From Streptosporangiaceae bacterium (lineage in GTDB: Bacteria > Actinomycetota > Actinomycetes > Streptosporangiales > Streptosporangiaceae): 10,677 nt of DNA. The stretch is from assembly GCA_030041195.1 (NCBI GenBank), contig JASHOI010000570.1, forward strand, positions 1 through 10,677. Direction: 5' to 3'. The notes under the pieces were generated by a model, which saw only the letters and a program-made list of their open reading frames with translations, made no database searches and was not told where the DNA came from. Shown in pieces: positions 1 to 6,979 of the stretch (the first letter of the stretch is position 1; every line of letters begins with the position of its first letter). The position numbers and the translations under genes were made by a program.

Positions 1-1
1 G

Positions 2-292
2 GCACTGGACGTCGCCACGCAGCTGGCGGCGGCCAGGACGGTGCCGCTGGTGCTGGTCAGGGGCGAGGGCAGGCGCGCCCGCGCCGCCGCCGCCGAGCTG
101 ACCCGCAGGGGCATCACCGCGAGCGGTGGCCTGCCGCCGGACGGCTCGCTGCTGGTCGCGGGCGAGGATGACACCCCGGCCATCTCCGCCGGCGTGCACC
201 TGACCGTGCGCGCGGGCAGCGGCGAGGACATCGATGACCGCCCCGAGATCGGCGTCCCGGTCTCCGCGCTGGAGCCAGAAGGGCAGCAATGA
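2..292 (+). CDS. C-terminal end of an unrecognised protein (5' end outside the window)
   Basis: The frame is open from the window edge to a TGA at 290-292, so only the last 96 residues are visible. A GTG at 41 could be a start, but the same frame reads on upstream with equally plausible residues (ALDVATQLAAAR before it), so I treat the gene as truncated by the window. The visible part is rich in Ala, Arg, Gly and acidic residues. It has no Cys, no membrane segment and no motif I can name, so I assign no function. It overlaps the next gene by ATGA (289-292), which implies translational coupling and co-transcription with the kinase. A role in the same signalling process is therefore likely but unproven. 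Confidence 0.6.
   Translation, partial: ALDVATQLAAARTVPLVLVRGEGRRARAAAAELTRRGITASGGLPPDGSLLVAGEDDTPAISAGVHLTVRAGSGEDIDDRPEIGVPVSALEPEGQQ
277..283 (+). promoter_or_regulatory. Ribosome binding site of the small kinase
   Basis: AGAAGGG lies five bases before the ATG at 289, inside the end of the upstream gene. It supports 289 over the second in-frame ATG at 295. Confidence 0.5.
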
Positions 293-1125
293 CCATGACC
301 GATCAGCCTGACGGCATCGCCGACTACCAGTTCATCCGGCGGCTGGGGGCCGGCAGCCACGGCGTGTTCTACCTGGCACGCCGGCCGGGGCGGCTGCCGG
401 TCGCCGACGAGTTCGTGGCGGTGAAGGTCCTGTCGGGCGGCAGCAGCCAGGACGTGTTCCGGTGGGCGGCGCGCGAGCTCGGGGCCTTCGCCGCGGTCAG
501 CTCCCCGTACCTGGTCAGCCTCTACGACGCCGGCCAGCAGGGCGAGCAGATGTACTACTCGATGGAGTACCTGCCCGGCGGTTCGATCGCGATGCCCGCC
601 GAGCCGCTCACCCGGATAAGTGCCCTGAACGCGATGGCCCACGCCGCCCGGGCCACCCACGCACTCCACGAAGCGGGCATCGCGCACCGGGACATCAAGC
701 CGGGGAACGTGCTGCTGCACCCCGGCGGCGGCAAGCTCGCCGACCTGGGGCTGAGCCACGTGCTGTCCCCGGGCATCACGATCACCAGGATGGGCCCGGC
801 CGGTGACATCGGGTACCTCGACCCGTGCCTGATCCGCGGCGACCGCCCGTCCCGGGCCAGCGACGTGTTCTCGCTCGGCGCGACCCTGCACTACGCGCTG
901 GCCGGCCAGGGACTCTACGGGGAGCTGCCCGAGGACGACCCGCTCATGGCCATGCGCCGGGTCGTGTCCCGGCCGCCGGTCGTCGCCGCCGGGCTCGACC
1001 CGGACGCCAGCGAGGTCATCGCCTGGGCCATCGCGGACGACCCCGCGGCGCGCCCGGCGACCGCACTGGAACTGGCCGAGCGGATCGAGGAGGTCGCGGC
1101 GGCCCCGGTCCCGGGCCCGAGCTAG
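289..1125 (+). CDS. Soluble eukaryote-like Ser/Thr protein kinase (kinase domain only)
   Basis: This 278-residue protein is almost entirely a Hanks-type kinase domain that would phosphorylate Ser/Thr on cytoplasmic targets. Visible landmarks are the glycine loop GAGSHGVF near residues 20-27, VAVKV with the ATP-contacting Lys46, a helix-C Glu (RELG, Glu63), the catalytic loop HRDIKPGN at 133-140, and the metal-binding Asp152 in DLG instead of the usual DFG. The activation segment ends in GYLDP (175-179) where most bacterial kinases have APE. SDVFSLG (191-197) supplies the helix-F Asp. All residues needed for catalysis are present. There is no transmembrane helix, PASTA or other sensor domain, so it is cytosolic and must be controlled by partners. 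It starts in an ATGA overlap with the gene before it, and its stop TAG is embedded in a CTAG shared with the convergent kinase-regulator gene. Substrate unknown. Confidence 0.9.
   Translation: MTMTDQPDGIADYQFIRRLGAGSHGVFYLARRPGRLPVADEFVAVKVLSGGSSQDVFRWAARELGAFAAVSSPYLVSLYDAGQQGEQMYYSMEYLPGGSIAMPAEPLTRISALNAMAHAARATHALHEAGIAHRDIKPGNVLLHPGGGKLADLGLSHVLSPGITITRMGPAGDIGYLDPCLIRGDRPSRASDVFSLGATLHYALAGQGLYGELPEDDPLMAMRRVVSRPPVVAAGLDPDASEVIAWAIADDPAARPATALELAERIEEVAAAPVPGPS
1122..1125. other. CTAG palindrome serving as stop codon for both convergent genes
   Basis: TAG at 1123-1125 ends the plus-strand kinase. The complement of CTA at 1122-1124 is TAG and ends the minus-strand regulator. The two coding regions overlap by these four bases, so no space remains for a terminator between them. 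Confidence 0.95.
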
Positions 1126-4100
1126 ACAAGGCCGGCCTGCAGCGCGAACCGGATCAGGTCAGCGCGGCGCGGGCATCCGGTCTTGGCGCGGATCCGGTCA
1201 AGCTGGTGGCGGACCGTGCTCACGCCGGTATCCAGCTGCTCGGCGATCTCGGCGTTCGTGCGGCCCTGGGCGACGAGGATCACCAGCTCCTCTTCCTCGG
1301 GGCTGAGTCGCGCCGAGTCCGGCCGGGCCTGCGATTCCCGGCCGGTGAGGATGATCGCGAGCTCGACGGCGGTGCTCAGCGTCATGCCGGTGCCGCGCTC
1401 TTCGGCTGCCCTGACGCGTTCCGGCCCCAGCGCCTGCTCTGCCTCCCGCAGCGGTTCCCGGCGGCGTTCCTCCGCCGCGGGCAGATCGGATAGCCCGAAG
1501 CTCTTCAGGCGCGCGGCGTACGCGGCCCACATCGTGACCGCATCCGCCCATTGCTGGGTAGCCGCGCACAGCTGCCCGCAGTTGTTGAGGCAATCCACCA
1601 TGCGCAGCCCGTTGTTGGTCCGCACGGAGATCTCGAACGCCTCGCGCAGGTGCTCCCTGGCCTCGGGGATGCGGCCCGCCATCCGATCGAGTTCCGCGAG
1701 CATGTCCAGGCAGAACGCCTGGCTGACCAGGTCACCTGCCTGCCGGGCCCGGTCGAGCTCGTCCACGGCGCTGCGCTCCGCCGAAGCCAGGTCACCGGCG
1801 TCAATCAGGGAGTCGGCCATGTTGTGATTGATCTGCCGGACGAGCCTGCCGGGGATGGCCCGAGGGTCGATCTGCGTGGCCTGCCGTGCCCGGTTCAGCG
1901 CGTCAGCTCCGTCGCCGGCGTACTGGGCGACGCTGGAAAGGCACAGCAGCGCCCTGCCCTCGCCGGCCGTATAGCCGATCTGTCTGGCGAGGTCCAGCGC
2001 GCGGTGGGCGTCCTCGGCCCCCTCATCGGAGCGCCCGAGGTTCAGCAGGGAGTTTGCCCGGCCGACCAGGGCATCGGCCCGGAGCCGTGATCGCGGGTCG
2101 TCCGTGGGGGCGTCGAGAACGGTGGTGTAGTGGCCGAGGGCTGTCGTGAAATCGCTGGTCAGGTTTGCTGTGTAGCCAAGCCAGTACTGCGCGGCCGGCC
2201 AGGCGGGGTCGGCCGGGCCGGTGCGCTCGGCAGCCTCGCGCAGCAGCGGGTACCCGGCCGCCACGCGCCCCCGCAGCACCCACCAGGGTGCCAGCGCGGT
2301 TGCCAGCCGCACCGCCCCGGGCGGTCCGTGCTCCAGCGCCCAGGCCAGGACCTGCTGCATGGTGGCATCCTCGGCATCCAGCCATCTGGCGGCCGCCTGT
2401 TCTGCGACGCTGGTCAGCATGTCGGCCGCTGCCTGCTGCGCCACGCGCAGCGCATACCGGGCCAGGCTCGCGGCGGTCGCCTGCTGCTCGCCCGACTCGG
2501 CGAGCCGGCCGGCGCCAAACGCGCGCAGCGTCTCCAGCATCAGGTAACGGGCCCGTCCGTCCACGCCGGTCCGGGGCGGTGACAGCAGCGAGCAATCGAC
2601 CAGGTGCAGCACGGCCGGCCCGGCTTCGGCCCCGGCCACGGCCTCGGCAGCTTGCAAAGTGAACGGCGCCGGGAACACGGATAGCTGACGGAAGACCCGC
2701 TGCTCCTCCTCGCTCAGCAGGCGGTAGCTCCAGTCCACGGTGGCCGCGAGCGACCGCTGCCGCGGTGCGGCGCCGCGGCTGCCGCCGGCCAGCAAAGCGA
2801 AACGGTCGTCAAGCCGGTCAAGCAGCTGGTCCAAGCCCAGCGCCTCAACCCGCGCCGCGGCCAGCTCGATCGCCAGCGGCATTCCGTCAAGCCGCTCCAC
2901 CAGCGCCGCGACGACGTGGCTGGACTCGGCGTCAACGGAGAAGTGCGGGTCCACCCGCCTGGCCCGGTCGACGAACAGGCGCACCGCATCCGATTCGCCC
3001 GCCTCGCCCGGCTGGGGTACCGGCAGCGGCGGCAGCCGGTACCGGGTCTCGCCGGTCACCCGGAGCGGCTCCTGGCTGGTCGCCAGGATCCGCACGTCGT
3101 CGGCTGCCGCCAGCAGCGTCTCGCACAGCTCGGCCGCCGCCTCGATGAGGTGCTCACAGTTATCGAGCACCAGCAGCAGCTGCTCCCGGACCAGCACGCT
3201 GACCAGGTACTGCTCGGCCGAGATGGTCGGCGCCTGCGGGAGCCCGAGCGCCGCGACGACCGCGTCGGGGACCAGCGCCGGCTGCTGCACCGCCGCCAGC
3301 TCCACCAGCCACGTGCCGTCGGCGAATCTCCCGGCCATGCGCCTGGCCACCTCCGCCGCCAGCCGGGTCTTGCCCACGCCGCCGGGACCGGTCACCGTCA
3401 CCAGCCGGCTGTCGTCCAGGAGACCGACCACCTCGTCCACCGCGTCGGCCCGCCCGATGAAGGTCGTCAGCGGCCTGGCCAGGCCGCGCAGGGTCGAGCG
3501 TGTGCCCCGTTCGCCCGGCTGCGTGACCACGGCCGGCGCCGCCGGGGCGACGCGGGTCGCGTTCGCATGCGAGGCGGGCGCCGTTCCCGGGCCGGCCTGG
3601 GCGGTCCCGGGCCCCTGATCGTAGGAGGCGAGGCCGAGCGCCCGGCGCAGGGCGCCGGCGAACTCGGTGCAGCTCGGGTAGCGGTCCCCGGGCGCCTTGG
3701 CCATGGCGCGTGCCAGGGCCTCGTCGGCCGCGGGGGGCAGGCCGGGACGCCGCGACGTCAGCGACGGCGGCGGCTGGGACAGGTGCGCGTAGATCACCGC
3801 CATGTCCTGGTCGCGCTCGAACGGAACGGCGCCGGAGAGCAGCTCGAACGCGGCGCAGGCCAGCGCGTACTGATCCGTCCGGCCGTCCACGGCGCGGCCC
3901 TCGATCTGCTCGGGGGCCATGTACGCCACGGTGCCCAGGTACTGCCCGCTGCCGGTCAGCCTCGCCGACGGCAGCCTGCCCTTGGCCAGCCCGAAGTCCG
4001 AGAGGTACACGTGATCGGGCCGGCCGGGCCCGGCGTCCACCAGCATGTTCGCCGGCTTGACGTCGCGGTGCACCAGGCCTGCCGCGTGCGCGGCGTCAAG

Positions 4101-4502
4101 TGCCGACGCCAGCGGCGAGATGATCGCGGCGGCGCGGGCCGGGGCCAGCGGGCCGTCCCGCTGCAGCAGATCGCGCACGTCGCCGCCGGACACGTAGCGC
4201 ATGGCGATGAACAGCACCCCGTCCGCCTCGCCCGCCTCGTACACCGGGATGATGTGCGGGTCGTCGACCGCCGCCGCGGCCCGCGACTCGCGGAGGAACC
4301 GGTGCCGGAACGCCGTGTCCGCCGCCAGCCACTGCGCCAGGAGCTTCAGCGCCACCGGCCGGTCGAGCCGCTCGTCGAGCGCCCGGAACACCACCGCCAT
4401 GCCGCCGGCGCCGATCTGTTCCTGCAGCCGGTAGCCGGCGATCCGCGAGCCCGGCGCGAAGCCAAGCGGCGGGCCGCCTTTATCCCCCTCGCCCCCCACC
4501 AT
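1122..4502 (-). CDS. Multidomain regulator: Ser/Thr kinase - STAND (NB-ARC) ATPase - TPR-like region - LuxR-type HTH
   Basis: The 1126-residue protein has four parts. Residues 24-290 are a full Hanks kinase: IGAGGMAVVF, Lys53 in VALKLL, HRDVKPANML from 145, DFG 169-171, APE 196-198. Residues 291-340 are an Ala/Pro/Gly-rich linker. Residues 343-600 are a STAND ATPase that opens with LTTFIGR and has Walker A GPGGVGKT (372-379), Walker B LLLVLDNCEH (442-451), a LATSQEPL motif near 473 and GMPLAIELAAAR (540-551). Residues about 680-1000 are helical, with TPR-like repeats. Residues about 1056-1126 form a LuxR-type HTH (EIAEQL...STVRHQLDRIRAKTG). The layout resembles mycobacterial PknK (kinase plus MalT-like region, similar length) and the Mtb cyclase-STAND-LuxR proteins, with the kinase in place of the cyclase. 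The likely role is a signal-gated transcription factor that phosphorylates itself or partners. An in-frame TGA lies just upstream of the ATG, so 4502 is the most upstream start; GTG at 4499 is the alternative. There is no membrane segment. Confidence 0.92.
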   Translation of the reverse strand: MVGGEGDKGGPPLGFAPGSRIAGYRLQEQIGAGGMAVVFRALDERLDRPVALKLLAQWLAADTAFRHRFLRESRAAAAVDDPHIIPVYEAGEADGVLFIAMRYVSGGDVRDLLQRDGPLAPARAAAIISPLASALDAAHAAGLVHRDVKPANMLVDAGPGRPDHVYLSDFGLAKGRLPSARLTGSGQYLGTVAYMAPEQIEGRAVDGRTDQYALACAAFELLSGAVPFERDQDMAVIYAHLSQPPPSLTSRRPGLPPAADEALARAMAKAPGDRYPSCTEFAGALRRALGLASYDQGPGTAQAGPGTAPASHANATRVAPAAPAVVTQPGERGTRSTLRGLARPLTTFIGRADAVDEVVGLLDDSRLVTVTGPGGVGKTRLAAEVARRMAGRFADGTWLVELAAVQQPALVPDAVVAALGLPQAPTISAEQYLVSVLVREQLLLVLDNCEHLIEAAAELCETLLAAADDVRILATSQEPLRVTGETRYRLPPLPVPQPGEAGESDAVRLFVDRARRVDPHFSVDAESSHVVAALVERLDGMPLAIELAAARVEALGLDQLLDRLDDRFALLAGGSRGAAPRQRSLAATVDWSYRLLSEEEQRVFRQLSVFPAPFTLQAAEAVAGAEAGPAVLHLVDCSLLSPPRTGVDGRARYLMLETLRAFGAGRLAESGEQQATAASLARYALRVAQQAAADMLTSVAEQAAARWLDAEDATMQQVLAWALEHGPPGAVRLATALAPWWVLRGRVAAGYPLLREAAERTGPADPAWPAAQYWLGYTANLTSDFTTALGHYTTVLDAPTDDPRSRLRADALVGRANSLLNLGRSDEGAEDAHRALDLARQIGYTAGEGRALLCLSSVAQYAGDGADALNRARQATQIDPRAIPGRLVRQINHNMADSLIDAGDLASAERSAVDELDRARQAGDLVSQAFCLDMLAELDRMAGRIPEAREHLREAFEISVRTNNGLRMVDCLNNCGQLCAATQQWADAVTMWAAYAARLKSFGLSDLPAAEERRREPLREAEQALGPERVRAAEERGTGMTLSTAVELAIILTGRESQARPDSARLSPEEEELVILVAQGRTNAEIAEQLDTGVSTVRHQLDRIRAKTGCPRRADLIRFALQAGLV

Positions 4503-4508
4503 GCGTCA

Positions 4509-4537
4509 AGGATCCGGTCTGTCATGGCCCGCCGCAA
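4509..4537 (-). promoter_or_regulatory. Possible leaderless promoter of the kinase-STAND-LuxR gene
   Basis: On the minus strand, TTGCGG (4537-4532), a 17-base spacer and GATCCT (4514-4509) are followed by exactly six bases and the ATG. The -35 match is weak and the -10 fits only the TAnnnT-type actinobacterial pattern at A and T. No Shine-Dalgarno is seen. The methyltransferase gene upstream ends 68 bases away, so read-through is also possible. Confidence 0.25.
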
Positions 4538-4570
4538 CCTCCGCGCGCAGTTATTCGCGCACGCAGATCC

Positions 4571-5245
4571 CTAGCGGCGCCGGGCCGCGCGCACGACCGT
4601 GTCCTTGACGGTCACCGGCCGGCCGTCCAGATCGGTCGCCGGGCGTTCGATCGCGGAGGCGACGAGGATCTCCCAGGAGCCGGGATCGAGCATGGCGGCG
4701 AGCTGGCCGGCGGACGGGAACAGGGCCAGGTGCCCACAGCGCCCGACGTTCACGTGCAGGTCGTCGGGGTGGTGCGCCACGATCAGCAGCGTGCCGCCCG
4801 GCCGCACCGCCGCGGAGAGCCGGGCGTGCATTGACTCGAGCTCCGGGCTGGGCAGGTGCATGAACTCCGCCGTCACCAGGTCAAACCGCTCGGGTCCCGG
4901 ATCCCAGGTGAGCAGGTCCTCGCGCTGCCAGCTGACGCGTACTCCTTCGGCCGCGGCGTGGGCGGCCGCCCGGTCCAGGGCCACGGCCGACACGTCGACC
5001 CCGGTGACGGTCCAGCCGCGGGACGCCAGCCAGATCGCGTCGGCCCCCTCGCCGCAGCCGGCGTCGAGGGCGTCGCCGGGCGGCAGGCCGGCCACCTGGG
5101 CGACGAGCTGCGGGTTTGGCTGGCCGCTCCACAGCCGGTCAGCCGAACGGTAGCGCTCGTCCCAGAACTCCTGGGTGAAATGCGTCCGGTCGTCGGGGTC
5201 GAACTCGGCGGTGTCGCCGCGGCTGTGGTGATGTCCGTGACTCAT
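4571..5245 (-). CDS. Class I SAM-dependent methyltransferase
   Basis: This 224-residue protein has the Rossmann-like methyltransferase signature. Motif I is DAGCGEG at 61-67, the acidic residue that would hold the SAM ribose is Asp84 in TGVDVS, the motif II region is REDLLTW near 108-114, and a motif III-like stretch VRPGGTLLIVAHH lies near 146-158. The FWDERYRS...W.G.PNPQLV entry before motif I is typical of the small TehB-like/Methyltransf_25 type group that acts on small molecules. The substrate cannot be read from the sequence. The N-terminus is His-rich (MSHGHHHS), which may bind metal or may be incidental. The gene is divergent from the XRE-cupin regulator with a palindrome between them, so it is probably a target of that regulator. 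The kinase-STAND-LuxR gene follows on the same strand after 68 bases. There is no strong Shine-Dalgarno at normal distance; a GAGGG lies 12 bases upstream. Confidence 0.88.
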   Translation of the reverse strand: MSHGHHHSRGDTAEFDPDDRTHFTQEFWDERYRSADRLWSGQPNPQLVAQVAGLPPGDALDAGCGEGADAIWLASRGWTVTGVDVSAVALDRAAAHAAAEGVRVSWQREDLLTWDPGPERFDLVTAEFMHLPSPELESMHARLSAAVRPGGTLLIVAHHPDDLHVNVGRCGHLALFPSAGQLAAMLDPGSWEILVASAIERPATDLDGRPVTVKDTVVRAARRR

Positions 5246-5251
5246 GCGAGC

Positions 5252-5281
5252 ACGATGCCCTCAGCGCGGCCTCATCCGCAA
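5252..5281 (-). promoter_or_regulatory. Possible leaderless promoter of the methyltransferase gene
   Basis: On the minus strand, TTGCGG (5281-5276), an 18-base spacer and CATCGT (5257-5252) precede the ATG by exactly six bases. The match to consensus is modest. The palindrome at 5288-5302 lies six bases upstream of this -35, a position suited to a regulator touching RNA polymerase. Confidence 0.3.
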
Positions 5282-5287
5282 GCCGTG

Positions 5288-5302
5288 TTGCCAGTCTGGC
5301 AA
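5288..5302. promoter_or_regulatory. Perfect 15-bp palindrome, likely operator of the XRE-cupin regulator
   Basis: TTGCCAG-T-CTGGCAA has two perfect 7-bp arms around one central base. It sits alone in the 66-base gap between the divergent methyltransferase and XRE-cupin genes and ends nine bases before the regulator's ATG. A dimeric XRE-type HTH would be expected to bind such a dyad. Its position overlaps the -10-like CAAACT (5300-5305) of the regulator, which suggests autorepression. Confidence 0.65.
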
Positions 5303-5305
5303 ACT
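5300..5305 (+). promoter_or_regulatory. -10-like hexamer of the XRE-cupin gene
   Basis: CAAACT is followed by six bases and then the ATG at 5312. This would place the transcription start at or next to the start codon. No convincing -35 is visible, and the element overlaps the right arm of the palindrome. Confidence 0.25.
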
Positions 5306-5311
5306 GATGAC

Positions 5312-5887
5312 ATGGACGACGACCTCGACACCGTGCTCAGCTCGGTTGGCCCGCGGCTGCGGGCGCTGCGGCGGCAGCGCGACACCACCCTGGCCGCGCT
5401 CGCCGAGACGACCGGGATCTCGGTGAGCACGCTGTCGCGGCTGGAGAGCGGCCAGCGCAGGCCGACGCTGGAGCTGCTGCTGCCGCTGGCCAAGGCGTAC
5501 GGGGTACAGATCGACGATCTGGTCGGCGCCCCGCAGACCGGCGATCCGCGCGTGCACATGCGCCCGATTCGCCGCGGCGACGAGACGCTGATACCGCTCA
5601 CCCAGCGCGCTGGCGGCGTGCAGGCCTACAAGATGATCCTTCCGAACCGCGGCGCCGAGCCCGATCCGCGGGTACACGAGGGCTACGAGTGGCTCTACGT
5701 CCTGGACGGGCAACTGCGGCTGGTGCTCGGCGATCAGGACCTTGTGCTGCACCCGGGCGAGGCCGCCGAGTTCGATACCCGGGTGCCGCACTGGTTCAGC
5801 AGCGCGACCGACCGCCCGGTCGAACTGCTGACCCTGTTCGGACGGCAGGGCGAACGAGCGCACGTACGCGCCCGCAGCCGTCGCTGA
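5312..5887 (+). CDS. XRE-family transcriptional regulator with C-terminal cupin domain
   Basis: The 191-residue protein matches the usual length of XRE-cupin regulators. An N-terminal HTH covers about residues 10-65: LRALRRQRDTTLAALAETTG, then the recognition helix region SVSTLSRLESGQ, then LLPLAKAYGVQIDDLV. The C-terminal half is a small beta-barrel cupin with HEGYEWLYVLDGQ and the second motif HPGEAAEFDTRVPHWF, which includes possible metal- or ligand-binding His and Glu residues. Such proteins sense a small molecule through the cupin and bind DNA as dimers. The frame is open far upstream into the methyltransferase, but ATG 5312 is chosen because the HTH begins right after it and the upstream frame is antisense to a real gene. 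The palindrome at 5288-5302 is its probable operator. It likely controls itself and the divergent methyltransferase, perhaps also the cation exporter 85 bases downstream. The ligand is unknown. Confidence 0.92.
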   Translation: MDDDLDTVLSSVGPRLRALRRQRDTTLAALAETTGISVSTLSRLESGQRRPTLELLLPLAKAYGVQIDDLVGAPQTGDPRVHMRPIRRGDETLIPLTQRAGGVQAYKMILPNRGAEPDPRVHEGYEWLYVLDGQLRLVLGDQDLVLHPGEAAEFDTRVPHWFSSATDRPVELLTLFGRQGERAHVRARSRR

Positions 5888-5972
5888 CCGGGCACCGCGA
5901 GGCATTTGCAGTTACTCCGGGCGCGCTGTTGTCGAGGTGCTGCAACGGGCTTTTCCCGGCACCCTGGGAACC

Positions 5973-6950
5973 ATGAGCCGGATTCCGCACGCGCTGCACC
6001 CGCATTCGCACGACGCCGCCGGCAAGGTGGACGCCGCGATGGAGGCGAGCGGCGAGGGCATGAAGGTGCTCTGGGTGTCCGCGTCGGTGCTGGCGGCGAC
6101 GGCGCTGGTGCAAGCCGGGGTCGTCGCCATGTCGGGTTCGGTGGCGCTGCTCAGCGACACCCTGCACAACGCGATCGACGCCCTGTCGGTGCTGCCGCTC
6201 GCGGTCGCGTTCGCCGCGGGCCGGCGCCCGCCAACGCGCCGCTATACCTATGGATACGGGCGGGCCGAGGACCTGGCCGGTGTCGTGATCGTCATCCTCA
6301 TCGCCGTGTCAGCGGCGGCGACCACGTGGGCGGCGGTCAGCAGGCTCACCCATCCCCGCCCGGTGACCGGGCTGGCCGCCGTCGCCGCTGCCGCGGTGGT
6401 CGGGTTCGCGGGCAACGAACTCGTCGCCTCCTACCGGGTGAGGGCGGGGCGCAGGATCGGGTCGGCCGCGCTGGTCGCCGACGGGCTGCACGCCCGGACC
6501 GACGGCCTTGCCTCGCTGGCCGTTCTGCTCGGCGTCGGCGGGTCCGCGCTCGGCTGGCAATGGGCCGACCCGGCGGTCGGCCTGCTGATCACCGTGGCGA
6601 TCCTCGCAGTGCTGCGCCAGGCCGCGGCGGCGATCTGGCATCGCCTGATGGATGCCGTCGACCCGGCCGTGGTCGACCGGGCGGAGCAGGCGCTGCGCGC
6701 CACGCCCGGCGTGCTTGGCGTCGGCCAGCTCCGGCTGCGCTGGGTCGGCCACGAGCTGCGCGCCGAATGCGAGGTGGTCGTCGACGCCGGTGCCACAGCG
6801 GTCGAGGCACACCAAGTGGCGGTCAGCGCGGAACACGAGCTTCGGCATGGCGTGCCGCATTTGCGCATGGCGACGGTGCACGCCGACCCCCAGCCCGGCG
6901 AGGGAATCGACTACCACGCTGTCACGGGTCCGGGTCGCGGTCCGTCATAG
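5973..6950 (+). CDS. Cation diffusion facilitator (CDF) family metal exporter
   Basis: This 325-residue integral membrane protein has about six hydrophobic segments followed by a cytoplasmic ferredoxin-like domain (about 230-305). It would exchange a divalent metal, most likely Zn2+, for protons. The two transport-site motifs are clear: SDTLHNAID in helix 2 (His65, Asp69) and DGLHARTDG in helix 5 (His173, Asp177). This HxxxD/HxxxD pair is typical of Zn-type CDF members; Co, Cd or Fe cannot be excluded. The short N-terminus is His-rich (HALHPHSHD), a common metal-acquisition tail. The tail after residue 300 (GIDYH) is short. ATG 5973 is preferred because GGGAA precedes it by two to six bases; a GTG at 5937 in the same frame would add 12 residues of poor quality. 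The NAD(P)-binding gene follows after 29 bases, so the two are probably co-transcribed. Confidence 0.93.
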   Translation: MSRIPHALHPHSHDAAGKVDAAMEASGEGMKVLWVSASVLAATALVQAGVVAMSGSVALLSDTLHNAIDALSVLPLAVAFAAGRRPPTRRYTYGYGRAEDLAGVVIVILIAVSAAATTWAAVSRLTHPRPVTGLAAVAAAAVVGFAGNELVASYRVRAGRRIGSAALVADGLHARTDGLASLAVLLGVGGSALGWQWADPAVGLLITVAILAVLRQAAAAIWHRLMDAVDPAVVDRAEQALRATPGVLGVGQLRLRWVGHELRAECEVVVDAGATAVEAHQVAVSAEHELRHGVPHLRMATVHADPQPGEGIDYHAVTGPGRGPS

Positions 6951-6970
6951 AGACGACGGACACGAGCCTT

Positions 6971-6977
6971 GGAGGAG
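6971..6977 (+). promoter_or_regulatory. Strong Shine-Dalgarno that points to an ACG start
   Basis: GGAGGAG is the best Shine-Dalgarno in the window and lies just after the exporter's stop. The only codon at a usable distance in the frame of the next gene is ACG at 6980; the first TTG in frame (6995) is 17 bases beyond it. Confidence 0.6.
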
Positions 6978-6979
6978 CC

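Noticed and set aside
4520..4570. Hairpin between the methyltransferase and the kinase-STAND-LuxR gene (GCGCG/CGCGC)
   Set aside because: The arms are five bases of simple GC alternation with an 8-base loop and no T-run, so I do not call a terminator.
2916..4574. A 552-codon open frame on the plus strand
   Set aside because: It is antisense to the kinase-STAND-LuxR gene, whose domains are unmistakable. The product is Arg/Gly/His-rich with no motif, as expected for a shadow frame in GC-rich DNA.
4856..5311. Upstream extension of the XRE-cupin frame
   Set aside because: It runs antisense through the methyltransferase and would place the HTH in mid-protein. ATG 5312 gives the standard length.
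5937..5972. GTG 5937 as the start of the CDF exporter
   Set aside because: It adds 12 unrelated residues and has no well-placed Shine-Dalgarno, whereas ATG 5973 is preceded by GGGAA and the His-rich tail.
5906..6979. The plus-strand frame of the NAD(P)-binding gene is open for about 1 kb upstream, suggesting a 615-residue fusion
   Set aside because: That part overlaps the CDF exporter in another frame and reads as Arg/Gly-rich low-complexity sequence. The Rossmann domain begins only after 6980.
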